From contig JAGBTG010000056.1 of the NCBI GenBank assembly GCA_017631435.1, positions 124,001-188,000 of the forward strand: a stretch of 64,000 nucleotides of DNA. Reading direction: 5' to 3'. The stretch is from Bacteroidales bacterium. Lineage in GTDB: Bacteria; Bacteroidota; Bacteroidia; Bacteroidales; UBA932. A program made the translations under genes and the position numbers. The first letter of the stretch is position 1; each line of letters begins with the position of its first letter. Below, piece after piece: positions 26,157 to 35,917 of this stretch. The notes below the pieces were generated by a model. That model ran no database searches and was not told where the DNA came from. It saw nothing but the letters and a program-made list of their open reading frames with translations.

Positions 26157-26238
26157 TGCTTGGGGGTGCCATTCGGCTGAGATTATACCCTTTAAACCTG
26201 ATGCGGTTAGTACCGCCGTAGGGAAAGCGTGGAAAATT
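26157..26238 (+). promoter_or_regulatory. TPP riboswitch (THI element)
   Basis: GGGGTGCC, GGCTGAGA, TACCC, ACCTGATGCGGTTAGTACC and GCCGTAGGGAAAG occur in the order and spacing of the thiamine-pyrophosphate aptamer (P2 through P5). It precedes a TonB receptor and a PnuC-type transporter, so high TPP should shut off thiamine uptake. No clear intrinsic terminator is seen between the aptamer and the ATG at 26307; control may be at translation. Confidence 0.95.
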
Positions 26239-26306
26239 CCACATCTTCTACAGTTGGTTTATAGAGTCTTATTAAGACACCCTCCTGCATAAAAAACAGT
26301 AATTTT

Positions 26307-28532
26307 ATGAAAAAATTAATGCTTTTTTGCGGGATTTTATTTTTCCCAATGTGGGGCTTTGCAGTACAGAAGCAATTGCAACAGCCTTCCGACACTTTAT
26401 CAGACAATCATAGTCTTGATTCTATTGTTGTTCAGGCCCATAGGGCAGGGACAAACACCCCTGTAACCTATACCGAGGTGAGCGGTTACAAGATGCGTAA
26501 GGAGAACGCTTCCCATTCGCTCCCTATGATGCTGGCCCTACAGCCTTCTGTTGTGGCCACTACCGAGGGCGGTCTTGGCCTTGGATACAGCAATTTTTCT
26601 GTCCGCGGAACGGATGACACCAGAACCAATGTTACTTTGAACGGCATTTCTATGAATGACTCCGAGAGCCAGAAGGTATTTTGGGTAAACATGCCTTCCA
26701 TTCACCAGTTCACCAGCTCAGTACAGTTGGAGCGCGGAGTTGGAACTTCTGCCGCAGGATCCGGCGCTTTTGGTGCCAATTTGTCTATAGTTACGTCGTC
26801 TCTTTGTACAACTCCCTCAGCATCAGCAACGTTCAGTTTGGGGTCGTACAATACTTACCTCAGTTCTGTGGCGGCGGCAACCGGCATGGGTAAAAATGGA
26901 ATGCATTTCAATGTGGTTTATTCGCATGGTGAGTCAGACGGTTATATAAGGAATGCCAAGGCGGATCTCAACTCTCTATATACCACAGCCGGATGGCGTA
27001 CAGACAAGGGAGATTTGAGCCTCACTTACATTTATGGAGACCAGTGTACAGGAATTACCTGGGAAGGAATCTCTCCGCAGATGTATGAGATTGACCGTAC
27101 ATACAATATTGCAGGAGAGTATTATGATGAGCAGGGGAATGTACATTACTACGATAATGAGACCGACAATTATACCCAGCACCATCTGCAGGCCAGATAT
27201 TCTCACAAGTTCAATGAATCTCTTGAGTGGAGCAACACTTTCAACTATACCCGTGGCGACGGATACTATGAGAATTACAAGGCAGATACCAAGTTTTCAA
27301 AATATGGTATGCAGGCACCCGATGCCTCTGTAACAAAAAGTGATTTCATTATCCAACAGGCGATGTTAAACGATTATTATGCGCTTAATTCGGCTCTCAA
27401 TTTTGCCAATAATAATCTTAAAGCCTCAGCAGCAGTCTCTTATGGCTACTATGACGGAAACCATTTTGGAGATGTCCTTTGGTGCAAGCACACAACAGTA
27501 GAGGAGCCTTTCCGCTGGTATAAAAACAATGGTCTTAAGAAAGATTTCAGCACTTATGCACGTGCCGAGTGGAATCCTACCCACAAATTGACAATTTTTG
27601 CAGATTTGCAGTATAGGGGAGTATCTTATAAATTGGATGGTCCCGACAAGGATTTTGCAGTCCTCAACTGGAAGAAAAAATACAATTTCTTCAATCCAAA
27701 GGCAGGTTTTACTTATGCTCCTGGGGACAACAGCAGAATATATGCTTCTGTGGCAATTGCACACAGGGAGCCAAGCAGAAGTGATATTAAGGAGAGCATC
27801 AAATCTGCCTCTGCAGATAAACTTAAAGCAGAACAACTGGTAGATGTAGAACTCGGTTACCGTCTTAATACTGAGAAGATTGCCTTTTCTGCAAATCTGT
27901 ATTTGATGGAATATAAAGACCAGCTTGTTGCCACAGGCCGCCTTACCGATGTAGGTTATGTGATTAAAGAGAATATTCCCACCAGTTACCGCAGAGGAGT
28001 GGAACTTGCAGCCGCATGGAACATAAACCGCACATTTACCCTTGAGGGAAACCTTACCCTTTCACAAAACAAGGCACTTGACTACACTGCCTGCGTGGAT
28101 ACATATGATAATCCCGACAACTGGAATCCCCTTCCGCAGAAGGAGATTTTCTTCAAAAAGACAAATCTTATCCTTTCCCCTGAAGTGATTGGAATGCTTC
28201 AGTTGAGAGCCCGTCCGGGTTGTGGTTTTGAATGCAGCCTAAATGGTAAATTTGTCGGGAAGCAATATATGGACAATTTGAACACCCAGGAGTCTGAAGT
28301 ACCTTCTTATTTTGTGTCTGCACTGAATGTTTCCAGAAATTTCAGGATAGGAGAGAATGAAAGGGCTTTGAATGTGGCGTTGAGCATTGACAATCTGTTC
28401 AACAACAAATACTGGTCTTACGGATGGATTTACCAGGCCCATTTTGCAGACGGCTCGGATGCCTATGTTGAGAAAGGGCTTTATGCTCAGGCCCCTGTGA
28501 ATTACATGCTTAAGGTGAGTTATAATTTTTAA
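26307..28532 (+). CDS. TonB-dependent outer-membrane receptor, thiamine uptake (by riboswitch)
   Basis: 741 residues with signal peptide (CGILFFPMWGFAVQ). The plug domain has NASHSLPMMLALQPSVVATT, FSVRGTDDTRTNVTLNGISM and VQLERGVGTSAAGSGAFGAN; the remainder is a 22-strand-type barrel ending in VNYMLKVSYNF with the expected terminal Phe. Such receptors bring scarce solutes across the outer membrane using TonB energy. The upstream TPP riboswitch and downstream PnuT gene make thiamine or a derivative the likely substrate. The gene is followed 20 bp later by the inner-membrane transporter. Confidence 0.9.
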   Translation: MKKLMLFCGILFFPMWGFAVQKQLQQPSDTLSDNHSLDSIVVQAHRAGTNTPVTYTEVSGYKMRKENASHSLPMMLALQPSVVATTEGGLGLGYSNFSVRGTDDTRTNVTLNGISMNDSESQKVFWVNMPSIHQFTSSVQLERGVGTSAAGSGAFGANLSIVTSSLCTTPSASATFSLGSYNTYLSSVAAATGMGKNGMHFNVVYSHGESDGYIRNAKADLNSLYTTAGWRTDKGDLSLTYIYGDQCTGITWEGISPQMYEIDRTYNIAGEYYDEQGNVHYYDNETDNYTQHHLQARYSHKFNESLEWSNTFNYTRGDGYYENYKADTKFSKYGMQAPDASVTKSDFIIQQAMLNDYYALNSALNFANNNLKASAAVSYGYYDGNHFGDVLWCKHTTVEEPFRWYKNNGLKKDFSTYARAEWNPTHKLTIFADLQYRGVSYKLDGPDKDFAVLNWKKKYNFFNPKAGFTYAPGDNSRIYASVAIAHREPSRSDIKESIKSASADKLKAEQLVDVELGYRLNTEKIAFSANLYLMEYKDQLVATGRLTDVGYVIKENIPTSYRRGVELAAAWNINRTFTLEGNLTLSQNKALDYTACVDTYDNPDNWNPLPQKEIFFKKTNLILSPEVIGMLQLRARPGCGFECSLNGKFVGKQYMDNLNTQESEVPSYFVSALNVSRNFRIGENERALNVALSIDNLFNNKYWSYGWIYQAHFADGSDAYVEKGLYAQAPVNYMLKVSYNF

Positions 28533-28552
28533 TTTTGTACAAAATAACTTTT

Positions 28553-29158
28553 ATGCTTTTAGAACTTTTTGGAGTAGTATTCGGTTTCATTTACCTCTAT
28601 CTCGAGATTGTGCAGAAGAAGGGGATGTGGCTTGTGGGTTTCCTTATGGCTGCTGTTTATGCTGTGGTTTATTGGCAGCAGGAGGTTTATGCTTCCATGA
28701 GTTTCCAGATTTATTATGTACTGGTGAGCATTTATGGATTTTTGCAGTGGGGGAAGGACAAACTTAAGGCCGGAGCAGGGGAGGCAAGCCTGCAAGGTGT
28801 TACTGAGTCAGAAACTTCACAGATAATTTACCGTAAAATGCCACTTAAAGTGCTCTTGTTTAGTGTACTTATTTACACTGCAGTTGTATCTTTCATGGTG
28901 CTGGTACTTGGCAAATACACAGATGATCCAATGCCTTTTGCCGACAGTTCAATTACTGTAGTAAGTGCTATTGCAACTTTCTGGCTTTCAAAATCCTACA
29001 GGGAGCAGTGGCTGGCATGGCTGGTTGTGAACACATTCACTGTTACCATGTGTCTGCGGATTGGACTTTATCCTACAGCTTTTCTCTATTTTGTAAATGC
29101 GGTGGCCTCCATTTACGGCTATCTGCACTGGAAACGTAAAGGGGTACTGATTGGATAA
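28553..29158 (+). CDS. pnuT: PnuC-family transporter, probable thiamine transporter PnuT
   Basis: About 201 residues from the ATG at 28553 (MLLELFGVVFGFIYLYLEIV); an alternative TTG start lies at 28535. Seven or so membrane helices; WLVGFLMAAVYAVVYWQQEV, QIYYVLVSIYGFLQW and FLYFVNAVASIYGYLHWKRK are typical of the PnuC family, the last two showing the W-bearing repeat. PnuC members import nicotinamide riboside, riboflavin or thiamine. The TPP riboswitch at the head of the operon makes this a thiamine type (PnuT). Confidence 0.88.
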   Translation: MLLELFGVVFGFIYLYLEIVQKKGMWLVGFLMAAVYAVVYWQQEVYASMSFQIYYVLVSIYGFLQWGKDKLKAGAGEASLQGVTESETSQIIYRKMPLKVLLFSVLIYTAVVSFMVLVLGKYTDDPMPFADSSITVVSAIATFWLSKSYREQWLAWLVVNTFTVTMCLRIGLYPTAFLYFVNAVASIYGYLHWKRKGVLIG

Positions 29159-29179
29159 AATTGCTGCATGAAATAAAAT

Positions 29180-29213
29180 TTGCCCATTGGGACGACGTCC
29201 TAATGGGCATTTC
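29180..29213. terminator. Bidirectional terminator between pnuT and the his operon
   Basis: TTTGCCCATTGGGAC and GTCCTAATGGGCATTT form a long stem with a few-base loop between the convergent pnuT and hisIE genes; A/T tracts flank both sides. Confidence 0.85.
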
Positions 29214-29226
29214 TCTATGAAATCAG

Positions 29227-29829
29227 TTACTTGTGCCTCAATGCAAGTTCCTTCTCAAGATCTTCAATTGAGCATCCCATCTGCTCCAGCAGAACCAGCA
29301 GGTGGTAAATCATGTCGGATGCCTCGTAGATGAAACGGCTGCGGTTGCCGTCAACTGCCTCAATTACGCTTTCGGTAGCCTCCTCGCCAACTTTCTGGGC
29401 AATTTTCTTAACCCCTTTTATGAACAGTTTGGTGGTATATGAGTTCTCCGGCATTTCCTTGTGCCTCTGCTGAACTACACTCTGAAGTTTGCGGATGAAA
29501 CCTTCTTCGTCGGGAGTATCAAAACAGCTTGTGGTTCCCCTGTGGCAGGTAGGGCCTGCCGGGATAGCCTTAACCAGTATTGTATCATTGTCACAATCCT
29601 GGTACATCTGTTTTACTTTCAAGTAGTTACCGCTTGTTTCACCTTTTGTCCACAGGCATTGCCTGCTGCGGGAGAAGAATGTTACATTGCCTGAAGCAAT
29701 GGTCATATCCAATGCTTCCCTGTTCATATATCCCAGCATCAGCACTTTAAGTGTACATGCGTCCTGCACAATTGCCGGTATAAGCCCATCCGGCATTTTC
29801 GCAAAATCCAATTTATCTGTCTGTATCAT
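29227..29829 (-). CDS. hisIE: Bifunctional phosphoribosyl-AMP cyclohydrolase / phosphoribosyl-ATP pyrophosphatase
   Basis: 200 residues. The N-terminal half is His[61 protein letters not shown] with the zinc cysteines. The C-terminal half is HisE ([20 protein letters not shown]). The protein performs steps two and three of histidine synthesis. It is the last gene of the leftward his operon, 4 bp after hisF, and ends near the shared terminator. Confidence 0.96.
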   Translation of the reverse strand: MIQTDKLDFAKMPDGLIPAIVQDACTLKVLMLGYMNREALDMTIASGNVTFFSRSRQCLWTKGETSGNYLKVKQMYQDCDNDTILVKAIPAGPTCHRGTTSCFDTPDEEGFIRKLQSVVQQRHKEMPENSYTTKLFIKGVKKIAQKVGEEATESVIEAVDGNRSRFIYEASDMIYHLLVLLEQMGCSIEDLEKELALRHK

Positions 29830-29833
29830 AATA

Positions 29834-30592
29834 TTATAGTCTTACTTCAATTCCTTGAGCCAAAAGCTCCTGTTTAAGTTCTCTAATCCCTATTTCGCCG
29901 TAGTGGAAGATGCTGGCTGCAAGGGCTGCATCAGCCCGGCCGCGGCTCAAGACATCTGCTATGTCTGCAGCTGAACCGGCGCCTCCGGAAGCAATTACCG
30001 GTATTGATATCACTTCAGACAAGCGGGCAAAAGTTTCGCAAGGGTAACCTGCACGGGTGCCGTCGTGGTCCATGGAGGTGAAGAGGATTTCTCCGGCACC
30101 CCTTTCCTGTGCCTCCAGGGCCCAGCTGAAGAGTTCTTTATCTGTCGGTTTGCTACCGCCGTGGGTGGTGGCCATCCATCGGCTGTCGGGAAGCAATTTT
30201 GCATCAATTGCCACAACCACAAACTGGTTGCCGTATTTTCCCGCAATTGCATCAATCAGAGAAGGGTTGGCAATGGCAGAGGAGTTTATTGAAATTTTGT
30301 CGGCACCGGCATCCAGCAGCCTGGAAGCATCATCCAAAGAAGAGATGCCCCCACCAACGGTAAATGGGATATTTATTCTTCCCGATATCTTTCTAACCAG
30401 TTCTGTAAAGGTCCCACGCCCTTCACGTGTAGCACTTATATCCAGGTATACCAACTCATCCGCACCGCAGGCAGAGTAGTATGCCCCCAGTTCCACCGGG
30501 TCTCCAACATCCTGAAGCCCAACAAAGTTGATACCTTTAACAGTACGCCCTTCCTTTACATCCAAACATGGAATTATCCTCTTTGCAACCAT
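29834..30592 (-). CDS. hisF: Imidazole glycerol phosphate synthase cyclase subunit
   Basis: 252 residues, a TIM barrel. [20 protein letters not shown] holds the first catalytic Asp, and VVVAIDAK the second. [20 protein letters not shown] binds phosphate. With HisH it turns PRFAR plus ammonia into IGP and AICAR. The start overlaps the hisA end by 19 bp, which suggests translational coupling. Confidence 0.97.
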   Translation of the reverse strand: MVAKRIIPCLDVKEGRTVKGINFVGLQDVGDPVELGAYYSACGADELVYLDISATREGRGTFTELVRKISGRINIPFTVGGGISSLDDASRLLDAGADKISINSSAIANPSLIDAIAGKYGNQFVVVAIDAKLLPDSRWMATTHGGSKPTDKELFSWALEAQERGAGEILFTSMDHDGTRAGYPCETFARLSEVISIPVIASGGAGSAADIADVLSRGRADAALAASIFHYGEIGIRELKQELLAQGIEVRL

Positions 30593-31302
30593 TGTCTTAT
30601 CTCCTCCAATGTTATCTTGTTTTCATAAATTGCCTTTCCTACAATCACTTTCTCCAAACCCAAATCATTGAGCTGTACAATATCAGACATTGAACTTATT
30701 CCTCCCGACACTGTAAAGCCAACTCCAGGGAATTGCTTCAGCAACCCTGTATAGAGGGAAAATGCCGGTCCGGCAAGCATACCATCTTTAGAAATGTCTG
30801 TACAGATTACCTCTTTAAGCCCAAAAGGGAGAAATCTCTCTACAATATCCCCAATTCCCATGGCAACCTCCTCTTTCCAGCCGTTTACAGATACCTTCCC
30901 ATCTTTCAAATCGGCCCCCAAAATCAGTTTGTCTCCACCAAATTCTCCCAGCCACTCCTCAAAAAGGTGAGGCTTTTGGGCTGCAATACTCCCCACAATT
31001 GCATAATCTGCCCCTGCTGAGAGTACGTTGCACAAACTCAGGCGGCTCTTTATTCCGCCACCCCATTCAACCTTTACCAGCCCCAACGCAGTAATCTCCT
31101 CCAGGGTCCTGAGGTTGGCAGGGCAAGATGATTTTGCTCCGTCAAGGTCCACTACGTGGATCCTTTCAACTCCCGCATCTGCATACATCTTGGCCATATC
31201 TGCAGGGGTAGGGGTGTAGGTGGTGCACTGGTTGTAGTCTCCCTGAGAGAGCCTTACACATTTTCCACCTATAATGTCTATTGCCGGCAGTATCTGTATC
31301 AT
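30574..31302 (-). CDS. hisA: ProFAR isomerase
   Basis: 242 residues. [20 protein letters not shown] carries the general base Asp, [16 protein letters not shown] the general acid Asp, [14 protein letters not shown] the phosphate loop. It isomerises ProFAR to PRFAR. The start overlaps the hisH stop as ATGA. Confidence 0.97.
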   Translation of the reverse strand: MIQILPAIDIIGGKCVRLSQGDYNQCTTYTPTPADMAKMYADAGVERIHVVDLDGAKSSCPANLRTLEEITALGLVKVEWGGGIKSRLSLCNVLSAGADYAIVGSIAAQKPHLFEEWLGEFGGDKLILGADLKDGKVSVNGWKEEVAMGIGDIVERFLPFGLKEVICTDISKDGMLAGPAFSLYTGLLKQFPGVGFTVSGGISSMSDIVQLNDLGLEKVIVGKAIYENKITLEEIRQWLQRG

Positions 31303-31883
31303 AGGGCAAGGAAGTTTTTAATTATCTGTTCACCTATATCACCACTCTTCTCGGGGTGGAACTGGGTTCCGTAGAAGTTCTCATATTTGAGTGCTCCAGA
31401 GAACATTTTTCCGTGTACTGTAGTTGCTATTGTATCCGGACAAAGCTCAGGGTAGTACGAGTGTACGTAATATACATAGGCCCCCCCTTTAATGTCCTTG
31501 AAGAGTTTGCTCTCCAGGTTGCTTATCCTGTTCCATCCCATATGTGGAACTTTCACCCCCTCACATGGAATAAATTTCTTCACTTTGGAATCAAATATTC
31601 CAAGACATTCTGTATTCCCCTCCTCGCTCCAGCGGCACATGATCTGCATTCCCACACAGATGCCCAGAACGGGGCGGCGGAGGGAGCGGATTGTGTCGCA
31701 TAATCCGGTCTGCAGCAGGCTCTCCATTGCTGTTGCAGCGCTTCCCACTCCAGGAAGTATCACTCTGTCAGCCTTGCGGATAACCTCTTCTCTGGCAGTT
31801 ACAACATACTCTGCTCCAAGACGCTCTAGGGCATTCTTTACAGACTGAAGGTTGCCGCATTTATAGTCTATTATTGCTACCAT
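31299..31883 (-). CDS. hisH: Imidazole glycerol phosphate synthase glutaminase subunit
   Basis: 194 residues, class-I glutamine amidotransferase. PVLGICVGMQIMCRWSEEG holds the nucleophile Cys; GTQFHPEKSGDIG holds the His-Glu pair; YYVHSYY is the HisH motif. It feeds ammonia to HisF. It starts 6 bp after the hisCB fusion gene. Confidence 0.97.
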   Translation of the reverse strand: MVAIIDYKCGNLQSVKNALERLGAEYVVTAREEVIRKADRVILPGVGSAATAMESLLQTGLCDTIRSLRRPVLGICVGMQIMCRWSEEGNTECLGIFDSKVKKFIPCEGVKVPHMGWNRISNLESKLFKDIKGGAYVYYVHSYYPELCPDTIATTVHGKMFSGALKYENFYGTQFHPEKSGDIGEQIIKNFLAL

Positions 31884-31889
31884 TGCACT

Positions 31890-33533
31890 TTAAATTATTC
31901 CCTTGCTGGAAGGGAGGTCGTATTTGAAAATATCTCTTTTTATTGCCATCTTCATTGCTCTGGCAAAAGCTTTGAATACCCCCTCTATCAGATGGTGGTT
32001 ATTCTCCCCCTTGGCCTCAATCTGCAGGTTGGCTTTCATTGCAATGCAGAGGCTCTTGAAGAAGTGCTTGAACATCTCTGTTGGAACATCACCCACCATC
32101 TCCCTGGTAAAGTTCACATTCCACACAAAATCTGCCCTGCCTCCAAAATCCAGCAGTACCAGTGCCCTGCACTCATCCATCGGGAGGGCAAACCCATACC
32201 TTTCAATTCCCCTCTTGCTTCCCAGTGCCTGATGGATTGCCTCGCCAAGTACAATGGCAATATCCTCCATTGTGTGGTGCTCATCCACCTCAAGGTCTCC
32301 TTTGCAATCAATTGAAAGTGAAACACCTGCGTGGTGGACAATCTGATAAAGCATGTGATCCAGGAATTTCAGTCCGGTATCAATTGAAGAAGCCTCTTTG
32401 CCGTCGAGGTTCAAAACAAGCCGGATATCAGTCTCTTTGGTTTTACGCGAAATCACAGCCCTTCTCCCGGCAGCAGCAATAACCGGAGCTGCTCCATCCG
32501 ATTTGCCGTAATTCTCGAGAGCATCCACCAATGCTGCATTCTCGGCAGGTGTACCCACTGAGATTCTAAGGCAGTTCTTGCATAAAGGGACATTTGTCCT
32601 GTTTCTGGCAATAATGCCCAAACCAATCAGATAATTGTACATGGCATTTGCATCCTGGAACTTGACAAGGATAAAGTTTGCATCGCTGGGATATACCTTC
32701 TCCACACATTCTATTCCCGACAGTTTCTCCACAAGCATCTCCCTCTGTGAAATCATCTCCTCCAACTGGTTATCAATACCCTTTTCAAGTAGGGTCTTGG
32801 CAATCTCCATTCCCGCAACGTTGAGGTTATATGGGTATTTGACCATACTCATAACCTTTACTATTTCGCTACCAGCCACCGCAATGCCAATTCTCAAGCC
32901 GGCCATTCCCCACGCCTTTGAAAGTGTCTGCAGCACTACAATATTTGGGTAGTTTGCAACAGCTCCCACAAATGACTGCTGCTGTGAAAAATCTATATAA
33001 GCCTCGTCAATTACAAGAATTCCTTTAAAGCACGCTGCAATTGAAAGAATCTCGCTTGCAGGAAAAGAGTTTCCTGTAGGGTTGTTTGGGGAGCATAGGA
33101 ACATCACCTTTGCATCCTTCCCTTCCATAATCAGCTTCTCCACCGGCAGTGAAAAATCTTCATTCAGCAGCACCTCCTTCAACTCCACATCATTGATTGA
33201 TGCAGCCACCTTGTACATTCCATAACTTGGAGCAATTGCCACAGCCTTATCCTTCCCAGGGTTGCAGAAAATCCTGAAAATCAAATCTATTGCCTCATCA
33301 CTTCCATTTCCAAGGAAAATATTCTCAGGTGCAATCCCTTTTTTCTTCCCGATAATCTCCTTCAACTCCATCTGGTGAGGGGTAGGGTACCTGTTGCAGC
33401 CGTTGTCGTAAGGGTTTTCGTTTGCATCAAGGAATACTCCCAACTCCCCTTTATACTCATCCCTTGCGGTAGAATATGGAGTAAGTTGTGCTATATTTTT
33501 GCGTATCAACGCCTTTACATCTTCAATTTTCAT
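31890..33533 (-). CDS. hisCB: Fused histidinol-phosphate aminotransferase / imidazoleglycerol-phosphate dehydratase (HisC-HisB)
   Basis: 547 residues in one uninterrupted frame. Residues ~1-345 are His[30 protein letters not shown], and [16 protein letters not shown] with the PLP lysine. A short Ala/Gly linker ([17 protein letters not shown]) leads to residues ~362-547, the IGPD dehydratase: [52 protein letters not shown] with the manganese histidines. The fusion covers steps six and seven. Many bacteria fuse IGPD instead to a HAD phosphatase; that domain is missing here, so histidinol-phosphate phosphatase is not encoded in this operon. Both active sites look intact. Confidence 0.95.
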   Translation of the reverse strand: MKIEDVKALIRKNIAQLTPYSTARDEYKGELGVFLDANENPYDNGCNRYPTPHQMELKEIIGKKKGIAPENIFLGNGSDEAIDLIFRIFCNPGKDKAVAIAPSYGMYKVAASINDVELKEVLLNEDFSLPVEKLIMEGKDAKVMFLCSPNNPTGNSFPASEILSIAACFKGILVIDEAYIDFSQQQSFVGAVANYPNIVVLQTLSKAWGMAGLRIGIAVAGSEIVKVMSMVKYPYNLNVAGMEIAKTLLEKGIDNQLEEMISQREMLVEKLSGIECVEKVYPSDANFILVKFQDANAMYNYLIGLGIIARNRTNVPLCKNCLRISVGTPAENAALVDALENYGKSDGAAPVIAAAGRRAVISRKTKETDIRLVLNLDGKEASSIDTGLKFLDHMLYQIVHHAGVSLSIDCKGDLEVDEHHTMEDIAIVLGEAIHQALGSKRGIERYGFALPMDECRALVLLDFGGRADFVWNVNFTREMVGDVPTEMFKHFFKSLCIAMKANLQIEAKGENNHHLIEGVFKAFARAMKMAIKRDIFKYDLPSSKGII

Positions 33534-33544
33534 AACTGTGAATT

Positions 33545-34822
33545 TTATTTTCCAATCCTTACTTTTGCAGCATTTGCGTGACCCTCAAGTCCTTCTGCCT
33601 CAGCCATTGCAACAATGGAAGGTGCAAGCGCAGCAATTCCTTCAGAAGAAATCTGCTGCAGTGTTATCATCTTAATGAAACTGCTCAAGTTAACCCCACT
33701 GCATGAATGGGCCCATCCGCTGGTTGGCAGCGTATGGTTTGTTCCCGATGCATAGTCTCCGGCACTCTCCGGGGTCCATTCCCCTACAAAGATGCTTCCG
33801 GCACAGGAAATTCTGTTTGCTACATCCCAAGGGTTCTCCATTTGTATTATAAGGTGCTCAGCTGCATATTCATCTGCAAACTCAATGATCTGCTCAACCT
33901 CTGGAAATACAATGATTCTGCTGCTGGCCAAAGATGCCTCCACACAGCTGGTGCGGGAGAGTTTCTTTGCAGCCTCAAGGGTTGCCTCAAGTACTTTCTC
34001 TGCTACTTCTTCAGATGTGCATACTACCATTGCCTGACTGTCGGGACCATGCTCTGCCTGGGAAAGGACATCTGCCGCCACAAATTTCGCTCTTGCGCTT
34101 GAGTCTGCCAGTATCATCACCTCAGAAGGGCCTGCCGGCATATCTATTGCTGTGCTCTCACCGCTTACAATCTGCTTTGCTGCAGTTACATATCTGTTTC
34201 CCGGACCAAAGATCTTGTTCACCTTCTCCACTTTGCCCGCGCCGTAAGCCATGGCTGCAATTGCCTGTGCTCCACCTATTTTAAACACTTTGTCAACTCC
34301 ACAGCGGCGGGCTGTATAAAGCACTTCCGGTGCCACCTCTCCCAAAGGATTGCATGGGGTGCACATTATCACCTGGCTGCATCCGGCAATTTTTGCGGGG
34401 ATTGCCAGCATAAGTACTGTAGAGAACAATGGCGCCGAGCCTCCTGGAATGTAAAGGCCAACTCTCTTTATTGCCACAGGACGCTGTATGCAAACAACTC
34501 CAGGTGTAGTTTCCACTTTTATCTCATCCCTTTTCTGGGCATTGTGGAATTTGTATATGTTTGAATATGCCACCTCAATGGCATCTTTAACTTCATTGCT
34601 TACTTTTGCTGCGGCAACATCATATTCTGCTTCTGAAACCACAAAATCTGCAGGGCAGAAACCATCAATCTCCTCTGTAATCTCCCTTACAGCAGCCTCT
34701 CCGCCAGCCTTCACTCTGGAAAGGATCTGTGCAACCCTCTCCTTAATTTCCTCATTGTTGTTGCCACCTCTCTTGCAGAGCGCTTCCCACTCTGTTTTAG
34801 GCGGATTGTAGTAAATTTTCAT
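33545..34822 (-). CDS. hisD: Histidinol dehydrogenase
   Basis: 425 residues. [49 protein letters not shown] and [15 protein letters not shown] are diagnostic; [17 protein letters not shown] holds a zinc histidine. It oxidises histidinol to histidine in two NAD-dependent steps. It lies 2 bp after hisG and 11 bp before hisCB. Confidence 0.97.
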   Translation of the reverse strand: MKIYYNPPKTEWEALCKRGGNNNEEIKERVAQILSRVKAGGEAAVREITEEIDGFCPADFVVSEAEYDVAAAKVSNEVKDAIEVAYSNIYKFHNAQKRDEIKVETTPGVVCIQRPVAIKRVGLYIPGGSAPLFSTVLMLAIPAKIAGCSQVIMCTPCNPLGEVAPEVLYTARRCGVDKVFKIGGAQAIAAMAYGAGKVEKVNKIFGPGNRYVTAAKQIVSGESTAIDMPAGPSEVMILADSSARAKFVAADVLSQAEHGPDSQAMVVCTSEEVAEKVLEATLEAAKKLSRTSCVEASLASSRIIVFPEVEQIIEFADEYAAEHLIIQMENPWDVANRISCAGSIFVGEWTPESAGDYASGTNHTLPTSGWAHSCSGVNLSSFIKMITLQQISSEGIAALAPSIVAMAEAEGLEGHANAAKVRIGK

Positions 34823-34824
34823 GA

Positions 34825-35676
34825 CTATAGAATGATTTTATCCAATGAAAGAACCAGAATCCCCTCAGCTCCAATTGCTTTGAGCTGTTTTACCTTATTC
34901 CAAAGTTCACCTGCATCAACTACAGAGTGCAATGAATACCACTCCTTGTCTGCCAGCGGCATAACGGTTGGGCTTCGCATAGAAGGAAGAATCTGCAATG
35001 CCTTGTCCAAGTTCTGCGCAGGAACGTTCATAAGCAGGTATTTCTTTTTGGCGCTCACCTTCTCAGACTCAATCCTGAACATTATCTCATCCAGCAACTC
35101 CTTATCCTCTGCGCTCAAATTTTTGTTTGCAATCAGCACCGCCTCAGACTCAAACACCCTTTCAACCTCCTTCAAACCATTTGTAACCAATGTTCCTCCC
35201 GACGAAACAATATCGAATATTGCATCAGCAATCCCGGCAGCAGGGGCAATCTCCACCGATCCGGTAATTACCTCAATATTTGCCTTAACCCCTTTCTCAT
35301 CAAGGAATCTTTCCAGTATGCCTGGGTAGGAGGTGGCAATCCTCTTGCCATTGAAATACTCTACCCCTGTATACTCCTCATCCTTAGGAATTGCAAGTGA
35401 AATTCTGCAGCCTCCCCATCCAAGTTTGGCTACAATTTCCACATCAGCCTGTTTCTCTTCCACTTCATTCAATCCTACTATTCCCAGTTGGGCGGTATTG
35501 TTGGCTACAACTCCGGGTATGTCATCATCCCTAAGGTAAAGGACCTCTATCGGGAAGTTGTTGGCCTTAGAAAGGAACTTCCTTTTTGCGTTCTCTACAT
35601 TTATGTCTATAGAATTGAGCATCTCCATGCTCTCCTCATTTAATCTTCCTTTTGTCTGTATTGCTATACGTAACAT
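34825..35676 (-). CDS. hisG: ATP phosphoribosyltransferase, long form
   Basis: 283 residues, the long form with a C-terminal regulatory ACT-like domain (from ~205, KYLLMNVPAQNLDKALQILP), so no HisZ partner is needed. LRIAIQTKGRLNEESMEML is the conserved N-terminus; ATSYPGILERFLDEKG and ITGSVEIAPAAGIADAIFDI bind PRPP. It is the first committed enzyme and probably inhibited by histidine. It is the first gene after a leader-peptide attenuator. Confidence 0.96.
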   Translation of the reverse strand: MLRIAIQTKGRLNEESMEMLNSIDINVENAKRKFLSKANNFPIEVLYLRDDDIPGVVANNTAQLGIVGLNEVEEKQADVEIVAKLGWGGCRISLAIPKDEEYTGVEYFNGKRIATSYPGILERFLDEKGVKANIEVITGSVEIAPAAGIADAIFDIVSSGGTLVTNGLKEVERVFESEAVLIANKNLSAEDKELLDEIMFRIESEKVSAKKKYLLMNVPAQNLDKALQILPSMRSPTVMPLADKEWYSLHSVVDAGELWNKVKQLKAIGAEGILVLSLDKIIL

Positions 35677-35708
35677 TGTTTATAGTGTGTTTTAAAGTTT
35701 CTGCAAAT

Positions 35709-35738
35709 AAAAAAAGGCCTGCCGGTACGGCAAGCCTT
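35709..35738 (-). terminator. Attenuator terminator of the his operon
   Basis: On the minus strand AGGCTTGCCG, TAC, CGGCAGGCCT and TTTTTTT form a strong stem (one G-T pair) with a T-run, 21 bp after the leader-peptide stop and 33 bp before hisG. Its 5' arm can alternatively pair with leader bases (GTACGGTGGGCTT), which would dissolve it. Confidence 0.9.
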
Positions 35739-35758
35739 AAGTGAATATAACAGATACA

Positions 35759-35833
35759 TTATAATCCATAAGCCCACCGTACAACAGTGTTCAGCGCGTG
35801 ATGGTGATGGATATGGATAGTAACGTTTCTCAT
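35759..35833 (-). CDS. hisL: his operon leader peptide (histidine-rich)
   Basis: A 24-residue ORF too short for ordinary gene calling: MRNVTIHIHHHHALN then TVVRWAYGL. Five of six consecutive residues are His (HIHHHH). It begins about 20 bases downstream of a TATATTTG promoter and ends just before the attenuator terminator. By analogy with enteric hisL, ribosome stalling at the His codons when charged tRNA-His is low would free the antiterminator. No Shine-Dalgarno is obvious. Confidence 0.9.
   Translation of the reverse strand: MRNVTIHIHHHHALNTVVRWAYGL
35770..35782 (-). promoter_or_regulatory. his antiterminator arm
   Basis: Minus-strand GTACGGTGGGCTT is complementary (with G-T wobbles) to AGGCTTGCCGTAC, the 5' arm plus loop of the terminator. 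An upstream segment ATCCATCACC, within the His codons, can pair with GGTG and ATGGAT further on, giving the classical 1:2 versus 2:3 switch. Confidence 0.75.
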
Positions 35834-35852
35834 TGTTTCTCTTGTGTCTTTG

Positions 35853-35860
35853 CAAATATA
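35853..35860 (-). promoter_or_regulatory. -7 promoter element of the his operon
   Basis: Minus strand TATATTTG, 19 bases before the leader ATG. Confidence 0.7.
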
Positions 35861-35872
35861 ACCATTTTTTCC

Positions 35873-35880
35873 TACATTTG
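35873..35880 (+). promoter_or_regulatory. -7 promoter element of corA
   Basis: TACATTTG, 37 bases before the ATG at 35918, back to back with the his promoter. Confidence 0.6.
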
Positions 35881-35917
35881 TAAGATATTTTTCCAAATTG
35901 TCCAAAATACCCTAGCT

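Noticed and set aside
35798..35917. Longer CorA start at 35798
   Set aside because: It would read antisense through the his leader peptide and both promoters; the ATG at 35918 gives a normal CorA N-terminus.
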